From positions 1 to 49,173 of the forward strand of contig UQGP01000015.1 of the NCBI GenBank assembly GCA_900540625.1: a DNA stretch of 49,173 bases, in the 5' to 3' direction. The position numbers were made by a program, and so were the translations under genes. Below are positions 43,183 to 49,173 of this stretch, piece by piece. Position 1 is the first letter of the stretch; each line of letters starts with the position of its first letter. The DNA is from an uncultured Porphyromonadaceae bacterium. GTDB taxonomy: Bacteria; Bacteroidota; Bacteroidia; Bacteroidales; Muribaculaceae. The notes below the pieces were generated by a model. That model did no database searches and was not told the origin of the DNA. It saw only the letters and a list, made by a program, of their open reading frames with translations.

Positions 43183-43209
43183 TATGGCGGTGCGCAATGA
43201 TATGGCGGT
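43174..43209 (+). repeat. 18-bp tandem duplication over the stop codon
   Basis: The 18-mer GCGCAATGATATGGCGGT occurs at 43174-43191 and 43192-43209. The first copy contains the stop codon of the upstream gene, so the duplication does not change the protein. Confidence 0.85.
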
Positions 43210-43309
43210 GCTCCACAATATTAAGCGCAAAATTGCGTTTACTAATAGACCGGTCTTCGCTCACGCGTGCAGGCCGTCATCCGTATCACCAAAGCAAACA
43301 CATCACATA

Positions 43310-44539
43310 ATGTCCATGAGACAGAAATACAATTGCGGACGCTGTGCCGCCGTGGCCCTGGCCTTGGCGACGGCTTTCGGCGTCATGGCCGCCGACGATA
43401 TTAAGAACGACGAATTCAACCCCATCACCACCGGCGTGACCTCGCTGGGTATAGCCCCGGACGCACGCGGCGCATCCATGGGTGACTTGGGTGTCGCTTC
43501 AGATCCGGACGTCAATTCGCAGTTTTGGAACCCGTCAAAATATGCTTTTGCCTACTCAAGCGCCGCCGTGAGCCTGAGCTACACGCCGTGGCTGCGCAAA
43601 TTGGTCAACGATATCTTCCTGGCCAACCTGTCGGCATACTACAAAATCGGCTCGGGCGACAATCAGGCCATCAGTGCCTCGCTGCGCTATTTCTCGCTGG
43701 GCGAAGTCAATACAGCCGGGCCTTCCGGGGATGCCGGACAGAGCCTCAACCCCTACGAAATGTCCGTAGATGTCGGCTATTCGCGCAAACTCTCCGAGAA
43801 ATTCTCCATGGGCGTTGTTTTCCGCTACATCTACAGTGACCTGGGTTTCAGCGACAGTTATGCCGGCGATCAAACTTCGGGTGCCAGTGCTTTCTCGGCC
43901 GACATCTCGGGATACTACACCACCTATCCCATCATCGGACGCAGCGAATGTCAATGGTCCTGGGGTTGGAATATCTCGAACATAGGCACCAAGGTGTCTT
44001 ATGACAATGGCAATTATCCGGCGTTTCTTCCCACCAACCTGCGTCTGGGTACATCGTTCACCTTCCCGCTGGCCGATTATCATAACTTGTCTATCAACCT
44101 CGATGCCAATAAGTTGCTTGTGCCGGCCAAGCCGCGCGAAAGCGATTACGATACTCAGACTACCGAGGGACAGCAGGCATATCTTGATGCACTCGAAGAC
44201 TGGGAGAATATGTCGCCAATCACCGGCATATTTAAGAGCTTCAGTGATGCCCCGGGTGGATTTAAGGAGGAGTTACGCGAAATCACCTGGTCGCTGGGTG
44301 CCGAATACAGCTACAACCAGCAGTTCTTCCTGCGCGCAGGCTATTTCTACGAGAATAAGTTCAAGGGCAACCGCCAATACTTCGGCATAGGTGCCGGCTT
44401 CTCGCTCAACGTCGTGCGTCTGGATGCGTCATATATGCTGGCTACGGCGCAGACTTCGCCTCTGGATCAGACACTGCGCTTCACCCTGACTTTCGATATG
44501 GACGGGCTGCGCGACCTCTTGGGCAAGCGCAAACGTTGA
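43310..44539 (+). CDS. porV: T9SS outer-membrane shuttle protein PorV (LptO)
   Basis: 409 residues from ATG 43310 (a second ATG at 43316 is possible). The signal peptide is CAAVALALATAFGVMA. The mature start (NPITTGVTSLGIAPDARGASMGDLGVASDPDVNSQFWNPSKYAF) is the strong PorV hallmark. It is followed by a FadL-like 14-strand barrel, and the C-terminal strand is LRFTLTFDMDGL. PorV carries cargo from the SprA channel to the PorU sortase. With sprA in the same window, the outer-membrane part of T9SS is well represented. porU, often adjacent in relatives, is not here. ispF follows, as I also recall from Porphyromonas. The frame is open upstream to 42791, but that part overlaps the AlbA_2 gene and is rejected. 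Confidence 0.93.
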   Translation: MSMRQKYNCGRCAAVALALATAFGVMAADDIKNDEFNPITTGVTSLGIAPDARGASMGDLGVASDPDVNSQFWNPSKYAFAYSSAAVSLSYTPWLRKLVNDIFLANLSAYYKIGSGDNQAISASLRYFSLGEVNTAGPSGDAGQSLNPYEMSVDVGYSRKLSEKFSMGVVFRYIYSDLGFSDSYAGDQTSGASAFSADISGYYTTYPIIGRSECQWSWGWNISNIGTKVSYDNGNYPAFLPTNLRLGTSFTFPLADYHNLSINLDANKLLVPAKPRESDYDTQTTEGQQAYLDALEDWENMSPITGIFKSFSDAPGGFKEELREITWSLGAEYSYNQQFFLRAGYFYENKFKGNRQYFGIGAGFSLNVVRLDASYMLATAQTSPLDQTLRFTLTFDMDGLRDLLGKRKR

Positions 44540-44614
44540 CACCGGCTGTCGCCTTCGGCTCTGATGTCACTCGCATCCGAGGCAGGTGGCGTCATAAGGC
44601 GCAACCTGTGCGAA

Positions 44615-44641
44615 ATGCCGCATTCCGCATTCCACATTCCA
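44615..44641 (+). repeat. Short CATTCCA array upstream of ispF
   Basis: Three 7-bp units CATTCCG, CATTCCA and CATTCCA run at 44621-44641, ending 15 bp before the ispF start codon. It is the same unit as in the composite repeats, without the 9-bp array. Confidence 0.7.
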
Positions 44642-44656
44642 TAAACACTTGAAGAT

Positions 44657-45145
44657 ATGCAATATCCACGTATCGGCAACGGCTATGACGTGCACGTCCT
44701 CACCGAGGGACGCCGTTTGATTTTATGCGGTGTCACCATTGACCACGACCGCGGCCTGCTGGGGCACAGCGATGCCGATGTGGCCATACACGCCCTGTGC
44801 GATGCGCTGCTTGGTGCAATGGCGCTGGGCGACATAGGACGTCATTTCCCGGATACGGACGCGCGATATGCGGGCATAGACTCGCGCCGGCTGCTGCGTC
44901 ACGTGGTTGCGCTGATACGAGACCACGGATACAAGCCCTACAATATCGACATCACCATCATGGCACAAGCGCCCAAGATGGCGCCGCACATCGAGGCCAT
45001 GCGTGCCAATATGGCCGCCGACCTCGGTATAGATGTCGATATGGTGAGCGTCAAGGCCACTACCACCGAGCGCCTGGGATTTGTAGGCCGTCAGGAGGGC
45101 ATAGCCGCCCTGGCTACCGCCGTGGTTGTCCCCGTCCAAGCGTAA
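44657..45145 (+). CDS. ispF: 2-C-methyl-D-erythritol 2,4-cyclodiphosphate synthase
   Basis: This enzyme forms the cyclic diphosphate in the non-mevalonate (MEP) isoprenoid pathway, as a metal-dependent trimer. 162 residues, full length. The metal site GNGYDVHVL is near the N terminus. LLGHSDADVAIHALCDALLGAMALGDIGRHFPDTD is followed by the CDP-binding TTTERLGFVGRQEGIAA. It follows porV by 117 bp and may share its transcript. A CATTCCA array ends just upstream of the start. Confidence 0.97.
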   Translation: MQYPRIGNGYDVHVLTEGRRLILCGVTIDHDRGLLGHSDADVAIHALCDALLGAMALGDIGRHFPDTDARYAGIDSRRLLRHVVALIRDHGYKPYNIDITIMAQAPKMAPHIEAMRANMAADLGIDVDMVSVKATTTERLGFVGRQEGIAALATAVVVPVQA

Positions 45146-45250
45146 GCTCCGATGCAGCGGTGCAAGGTGCAACTCAAGGCGCCAATCACGGCGCAAATTA
45201 TCTGAAATACCGACTTTTTAAGAGCGAAGGCGTGTCATAATGCCGACCCG

Positions 45251-45364
45251 GTAGGGGCGCTATACATAGCGCCCGTGCGATATGACGGTAATATGATGAT
45301 TTCCCAAATGTATTATGCAATATTGCCCACTGTCGCTGCGGACGCAATATATTGGCGCCTCTAC
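45251..45364. repeat. 114-bp MITE-like palindromic element
   Basis: The left end GTAGGGGCGC (45251-45260) and the right end GCGCCTCTAC (45355-45364) are inverted copies with one mismatch. The left part also forms a perfect hairpin, GGGCGCTA/TAGCGCCC (45255-45274, loop TACA). The inside is AT-rich and non-coding. No target-site duplication was confirmed. The element may be a non-autonomous transposable or REP-like repeat. Confidence 0.5.
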
Positions 45365-45398
45365 AATAATTCAACCATTATGACATACTCCATTGGAT

Positions 45399-46712
45399 AT
45401 GATGCATCAAGAAAATAACGTCACGACACGTCGAGGGCTGCTTGCGCTGAGCCCGCTGATAGTATTTTTGCTCCTGTACGTGGGGCTGTCGTCTTTTGTC
45501 GGCGATTTTTACAAGGTGCCGCTGTCGGTGGCCTTCGTGCTGTCCTCGGTATGGGGCGTGGCCACCACGATGGGGCTGTCGCTGTCCGAGCGGCTCAAGG
45601 TGTTCTCGCGCGGCGCGGCCAACAGCGACGTCATATACATGGTTTGGATATTCATCCTGGCCGGAGCCTTCGCCACTTTGGCGCAAAAAGTCGGCGCTAC
45701 GGATGCCACGGTCAATTTGGCACTTAAAGTTCTGCCGGCGGGCTACCTGATGCCCGGGCTGTTTCTGGCGGCGTGCTTCATCTCCATGGCCGTAGGCACT
45801 TCGGTGGGTACGGTGGTGGCGCTGACACCCGTGGCCGTGGGTATTGCCGGGCAAATGGGCGGCGATATACCCATGTTCGTGGCCGCAGTGGTCGGCGGGT
45901 CGTTCTTCGGCGACAATCTGTCCTTCATTTCGGACACAACCATAGCATCGACGCGTTCGCAGGGATGCTCGATGCGCGACAAGTTTTATGTCAATATCTG
46001 GCTGACACTGCCGGCTGCGCTGGCTATCTTGGTGATATACTTTGTCTTAGGCGGCAGCGTGGAGACGCACGTAGACACCGTTCCCGTGGACTGGCAGCTC
46101 ATAGTGCCGTACCTGCTGGTCGTCGTACTGGCTGTGGCGGGCCTTAATGTGCTGTTGGTGTTGCTTATAGGCATCGTGGCCGCCTTTGCCTCGGGGCTTA
46201 TCTACAGCGGCGCCGCGCCTATGGATATGCTCGGATTTATGGGGCAGGGCGTTGACTCGATGGGCAACCTCATAGTGGTGACGCTCCTGGCCTCGGGAAT
46301 GTTGGGGCTGATACATCACAACGGCGGCATCCGTTTTCTGATCTCCCGTATGTCCAAAGGCATTAAGGGGTCGCGCGGCGCACAAGCCATGATTTCGCTG
46401 CTCGTGGCCATCGTCAACCTTTGCACCGCCAACAACACCATAGCCATCATTACCGTAGGGTCGCTGGCACGCCAAATCTCGGAGAAATACGGTTTGGATC
46501 CGCGCAAAACGGCCAGCCTGCTGGATACCTGCTCGTGCGTGGCGCAATGCTTCATCCCTTACGGAGCCCAAGTGCTGATGGCCGCGTCGCTGGCCGGCAT
46601 CACCACCGTTTCGATACTGCCGCACCTGTACTATCCCTTTGCACTGGGACTTATGGTGGCGCTGTCCATCATCTTCCAATTTCCGAAACGCTACAACGCC
46701 AAAGTCGCTTAA
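45399..46712 (+). CDS. NhaC-family Na+/H+ antiporter
   Basis: 437 residues from ATG 45399 (another ATG at 45402 is equally possible; a TTG at 45393 is rejected). About eleven membrane helices. Diagnostic stretches are MAVGTSVGTVVALTPVAVGIAGQMGG, VVGGSFFGDNLSFISDTTIASTRSQGC (the central charged motif of NhaC/YqkI-like transporters) and LCTANNTIAIITVGSLARQISEKYGLDPR. It should exchange cytoplasmic Na+ or a carboxylate-coupled ion for protons at the inner membrane. The exact substrate is uncertain because the family includes malate-lactate antiporters. It converges with the next gene at a 24-bp gap. Confidence 0.88.
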   Translation: MMHQENNVTTRRGLLALSPLIVFLLLYVGLSSFVGDFYKVPLSVAFVLSSVWGVATTMGLSLSERLKVFSRGAANSDVIYMVWIFILAGAFATLAQKVGATDATVNLALKVLPAGYLMPGLFLAACFISMAVGTSVGTVVALTPVAVGIAGQMGGDIPMFVAAVVGGSFFGDNLSFISDTTIASTRSQGCSMRDKFYVNIWLTLPAALAILVIYFVLGGSVETHVDTVPVDWQLIVPYLLVVVLAVAGLNVLLVLLIGIVAAFASGLIYSGAAPMDMLGFMGQGVDSMGNLIVVTLLASGMLGLIHHNGGIRFLISRMSKGIKGSRGAQAMISLLVAIVNLCTANNTIAIITVGSLARQISEKYGLDPRKTASLLDTCSCVAQCFIPYGAQVLMAASLAGITTVSILPHLYYPFALGLMVALSIIFQFPKRYNAKVA

Positions 46713-46736
46713 GCACCCCTTTCGCCGACCGGAATG

Positions 46737-47348
46737 TCAGCCAAGGGTGTCGTAAGTGTCGTCAAAACCGGTGGTTAGGCCGCCGTCCGTGTCCGCACAT
46801 CCCGCATAATCGACGGAGGCATAATCCGAATTGCACGCCCCGGCGCCGCCGGTCATATCCTCATAAGTGACCGTAACGTGCGGCTCGGCAGGCACTTCGA
46901 CGCGTTCCACGTCATCGCCCACGCCGATATTTGAGGCAATCTGATCCGCGGATTTCTCATCATCCGGCGTAGCGGCACGACTCAGCGACGCATCCTCCTT
47001 GGCCAATACGGAAGCGACGCAGACCCCGCCGACGCCCACAGCGGCGCTGACGCCCACGGCACGTCCCAATGACACGTGCCGCACATTGCCGCCGTCCGGC
47101 ATCAAAGCCGCCGACGGGAAATCCTGCGGCGCGGCATCCTCGACCAATCGCGGCGCGGCATCCTCAGCCGCAGGATTGCCGGTTGTCGGCACGTTCGGCA
47201 TCGCGCCGGATGACGGCATGCAGGGTGTCGACATCGCGCTCGGTGTCGGTACAACCACTTCCGTAGCCCGAACCATATCCTCTTCGGTAAGGCTCATATC
47301 CTCTTCGGAGAGTTCATTGTCAAAACGGTTGTCTGAATCCATGTCCAT
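46737..47348 (-). CDS. Acidic low-complexity hypothetical protein
   Basis: 203 residues, very acidic (MDMDSDNRFDNELSEEDMSLTEEDM). A Pro/Ala/Met-rich middle follows, then one short hydrophobic segment (GRAVGVSAAVGVGGVCVASVLA, about residues 93-114) and a second acidic half ending FDDTYDTLG. No signal peptide or conserved domain is recognised. The hydrophobic segment is glycine-rich, like some membrane-inserted or glycine-zipper helices. Coding status is supported by a consensus promoter and an uninterrupted frame rather than by similarity. Confidence 0.5.
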   Translation of the reverse strand: MDMDSDNRFDNELSEEDMSLTEEDMVRATEVVVPTPSAMSTPCMPSSGAMPNVPTTGNPAAEDAAPRLVEDAAPQDFPSAALMPDGGNVRHVSLGRAVGVSAAVGVGGVCVASVLAKEDASLSRAATPDDEKSADQIASNIGVGDDVERVEVPAEPHVTVTYEDMTGGAGACNSDYASVDYAGCADTDGGLTTGFDDTYDTLG

Positions 47349-47461
47349 TGTCTATCGATTAATACCGGTGTACGGCCTATGGCCTGTAATAGATGTCAAG
47401 GCGTAAGGCGGGGAGGGGGAGAATGAGTGAGAAGATAGTCGCCTTTACGCTTCTGACGACA

Positions 47462-47494
47462 CAAAGTTACGGGCATCATCCGCCTCCGCCCAAA
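47462..47494 (-). promoter_or_regulatory. Promoter of the acidic protein gene
   Basis: On the minus strand, TTTG (47494-47491) and TAACTTTG (47469-47462) are separated by 21 nt. The leader is about 110 nt. Confidence 0.65.
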
Positions 47495-47623
47495 CCTTTT
47501 TCGCGCTATTATACGAAATATACCGATTAATCCACGAAACCGCTCCTCACCCTCCCCAAAGACACAATCCGCCCCTGTCCCCCAATGACAGGAAGCTCAC
47601 TTCCCCCCCCGTCGCGGCCAAGG

Positions 47624-47666
47624 CTAATCGAAAAAAGTGTCATACAGTGACAGAATTTTCGATTAG
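47624..47666. repeat. 43-bp symmetric palindrome
   Basis: Outer arms CTAATCGAAAA (47624-47634) and TTTTCGATTAG (47656-47666) are perfect inverted copies. An inner TGTCA/TGACA pair lies around a 5-nt centre. The arms and the inner pair are separated by a symmetric 3-nt mismatch. Confidence 0.7.
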
Positions 47667-47777
47667 GGCGTACTCCGGGGCGGGCGCGCGGGTTTGATGC
47701 AGCCTCGATAGATGAGATGTTAAAATGGCATAAAAAGAGGAAGGGGATTAAACTTTTGGGCCCGGTGTTGCGTCTAC

Positions 47778-47809
47778 TTTATAGACGGACGGATTTATAG
47801 ACGGACGGA
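47778..47809. repeat. 16-bp tandem duplication
   Basis: TTTATAGACGGACGGA occurs twice head to tail (47778-47793 and 47794-47809) in non-coding DNA. Confidence 0.85.
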
Positions 47810-48097
47810 AGAAATGAGACTTCCAGGGCGCAAGCCCCGACGCACGGCATCCGATATACGTCGATGCACGGCAAGGGTTAGGCGACACGCAACGTCCGAT
47901 CTGCAACGACAGAACATAGGTAGGGGAATCGACAGGCAATTGCGCCGTCCCTCCGCCTCAAAAGCATATAATTCAATTTTGTTTAGGGTTAATGAATGGT
48001 TTAGAATGATTAGTTTTTTCATAGGATTAGATTTTTAAGGTTTTACAAGAAGGGGAAGTCGTGAGATTTCCCCTTCCTTATGATACTCGACGGGAAA

Positions 48098-48240
48098 GTC
48101 CTTAGGGTCCTTAGTGTTCTTAAGGTCCTTAGTGTTCTTAAGGTTCTTAAAGTCCTCTCCGGCGCAGCCCATTCCACATTCCACATTCGACATTCCACAT
48201 TATAATGGCATTCCACATTCCACATTCAACATTCGACATT
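48098..48240 (+). repeat. Composite tandem repeat, copy 2
   Basis: Six 9-bp units of the GTCCTTARN/GTTCTTAAR type start at 48098 and repeat every 9 bp. The linker TCCGGCGCAGCCCATTC (48158-48174) follows. About nine 7-bp units of the CATTCCA type then run from 48170 to 48240, interrupted once near 48198-48208. The last 15 bp form the final four codons and stop of the DnaC-like ATPase on the other strand. Confidence 0.85.
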
Positions 48241-48972
48241 ATAGCGTCGGTCGCGGCCGCCGAGGAAGATGACGTTGCAGCCGCCGCGCAAGCGACTGGC
48301 GACGCGGTCGCCGTAGCGGCGCACGAACTCCTCTCCGAAGATGTTGATATTAGAAGTGGCCATGGTGAGCATATCGTCGTGGTCGCCACGCGCTTCGATA
48401 AGCTGGCGCATAGGTTCGCGGCGTACGCCCATATACACGGCCTCGGCCTCGGGCTCGCAGCCCAGGTCCTGGATGCACACTATGGGGGCGCACGCCTCGC
48501 CGGTCATGGGCGAAGCGCCGCGACATCCGCGTTCCCAGGCCTCGGCGGCGCTCAGAAAGGACCATGATATGCGGCGCTCCGTTTCGCCGAAGAATATCGT
48601 CGAAGGGCATAAGCGGGCAAATTTCAGCATCACGCGCATCATCAGGCTTTTGCCCGAGCCGGTGGTGCCGCACAAGTATATGCCCTTGCAGAGGTCGCCG
48701 CGAGTGTACTCACTGCGGCCGCCGTTGACGATGACGGCTTCCATGGCCGGGTCGCCTATAATCCAGCGCGCCATTTGCAGGTAGGCCCAGCGGTTGTCGT
48801 CGTCGATGACAAAACGCGGTGTGTAGTGGCGTCCTATGGCCTCGATGTAGGCCATAGATTCGGGGATATTGAGTGTCATCGGGGCGCTGCGGCGTATGCC
48901 GTACCGGCCGTAGCCGTCCATAAGTGCGGCCACCCGCGCATTGATTCTTTCTTGTATAGTAGTGTTTTGCAT
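48226..48972 (-). CDS. DnaC/IstB-like AAA+ ATPase
   Basis: 248 residues. The Walker A motif CGTTGSGKS is at about 101-109, a Walker B-like IVCIQDLG at 164-171, sensor 1 region LTMATSNIN near 208, and the arginine-finger region RYGDRVASRLRGG. The domain order fits DnaC-type helicase loaders. It has the 60-80-residue N-terminal extension (QERINARVAALMDGYGRYG), though the second Walker B acid is replaced (DLG). Such proteins load replicative helicase onto DNA or accompany transposases. No transposase or DnaB lies beside it. Its last codons (NVEC and TGA) are read from the CATTCCA repeat, and another repeat copy lies upstream, so the gene is bracketed by repeats. Confidence 0.8.
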   Translation of the reverse strand: MQNTTIQERINARVAALMDGYGRYGIRRSAPMTLNIPESMAYIEAIGRHYTPRFVIDDDNRWAYLQMARWIIGDPAMEAVIVNGGRSEYTRGDLCKGIYLCGTTGSGKSLMMRVMLKFARLCPSTIFFGETERRISWSFLSAAEAWERGCRGASPMTGEACAPIVCIQDLGCEPEAEAVYMGVRREPMRQLIEARGDHDDMLTMATSNINIFGEEFVRRYGDRVASRLRGGCNVIFLGGRDRRYNVEC

Positions 48973-49019
48973 AGCAGTATTATTTTGATTTAAAATTTAA
49001 GATTAGGCGTAGTTTTAAA

Positions 49020-49173
49020 GTCCTTGAAGTCCTTAGCGTCCTTAAAGTCCTTAGAGTCCTTAGCGTCCTTAAAGTCCTTAAAGTCCTTAAGGTCCTTAGT
49101 GTCCTTAGCGTCCTTAAAGTCCTTAAAGTCGGCCCTTAGAGTCCTTAGGGTCGCTGTCCGGCGCAGCCCATTC
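49020..49173 (+). repeat. Composite tandem repeat, copy 3 (runs off the window)
   Basis: Twelve in-phase 9-bp units of the GTCCTTRNN type run from 49020 to 49127. A unit with a 4-bp insertion (49128-49140) and one more unit (49141-49149) follow. The linker TCCGGCGCAGCCCATTC (49157-49173) is identical over 17 nt to copy 2. The expected CATTCCA array lies beyond the window. Confidence 0.9.

Larger units (their letters stand above)
47349..48097. other. Gene-free region with palindrome and tandem repeats
   Basis: About 750 bp without a supported gene. It holds the promoter of the acidic protein gene (47462-47494), a 43-bp symmetric element (47624-47666) and a 16-bp tandem duplication (47778-47793, 47794-47809). 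An 8-bp GC-rich stem (48050-48057 with 48068-48075) is also present. The base composition and short broken frames suggest decayed DNA. Confidence 0.5.

Noticed and set aside
42791..43309. Extended N terminus of the porV frame
   Set aside because: It overlaps the AlbA_2 domain coding region in another frame. A signal peptide and the PorV hallmark start only after 43310.
48043..48225. 60-residue frame with a TLRTLRTLR pattern
   Set aside because: It is simply the translation of the 9-bp tandem repeat and has no independent support.
49020..49173. Possible CRISPR array
   Set aside because: The repeat units are 9 bp and contiguous with no unique spacers, and no cas genes are near. It is a microsatellite-type array.

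Overview
The window looks like a chromosomal segment of a Bacteroidales bacterium with fairly high GC content. Muribaculaceae-like is my best guess, by inference only. Supporting signs are the Bacteroidetes promoter signature (TTTG, about 19 to 23 nt, then TAnnTTTG) in front of many genes and both tRNAs, and the near absence of Shine-Dalgarno sequences. Other signs are a Rho factor with a very long disordered insertion, and type IX secretion (T9SS) components (SprA, PorV) together with a secreted protein that ends in a T9SS-like tail. Most of the window is ordinary core genome. I found no phage, insertion sequence or CRISPR array.

Layout. 0.4-3.5 kb (+): YegS-type lipid kinase, a conserved Bacteroidales hypothetical, and gapA with a strong terminator. 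3.7-4.9 kb (-): a small secreted protein and tRNA-Leu(CAG). 5.1-6.4 kb (+): rpiB and an alpha/beta hydrolase-DUF1653 fusion. 6.5-15.0 kb (-): a compact cluster read as rho, aroA, a small Cys-motif membrane protein, a metal ABC permease, cysK, a DUF1573 protein and a polytopic membrane protein. It starts from a consensus promoter with a leader of about 365 nt that holds a C-rich, Rho-site-like stretch. 15.1-24.2 kb (-): a Sel1-repeat protein, ruvA and the giant T9SS translocon gene sprA. 24.4-27.9 kb (-): a 1183-residue secreted DUF5722 protein with four copies of one accessory module. 28.3 kb (+): tRNA-Gly(CCC). 28.6-29.8 kb (-): an acyltransferase-3 protein. 30.2-33.9 kb (+): an aspartate-type aminotransferase, tyrS, an orphan 149-residue protein, and a hipB antitoxin gene joined to an internally deleted hipA remnant. 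34.1-37.5 kb (-): thrS-infC-rpmI-rplT. 37.7-39.5 kb (-): lpxB and a small secreted protein. 39.9-46.7 kb (+): a 1083-residue protein with a C-terminal Schlafen/AlbA_2-type domain, porV, ispF and an NhaC-type antiporter. 46.7-49.2 kb (-): an acidic hypothetical, about 750 bp without genes, and a DnaC-like ATPase between two copies of a composite tandem repeat.

How it fits together. SprA and PorV are the outer-membrane translocon and shuttle of T9SS, and the DUF5722 protein is a plausible cargo. lpxB and ispF serve lipid A and isoprenoid synthesis. thrS-infC-rpmI-rplT, tyrS, rho and the tRNAs are information-processing genes.

The least explained items are: a modular repeat family (9-bp GTCCTTARN arrays joined to 7-bp CATTCCA arrays) that brackets the DnaC-like ATPase; the large AlbA_2 protein with tandem duplications at both ends of its transcription unit; the decayed hipBA locus with its operator still visible; a 48-bp nested palindrome between the divergent acyltransferase and aminotransferase promoters; and the extended, possibly self-regulated Rho. 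None of these amounts to a clearly new multi-gene system, but several deserve a check.
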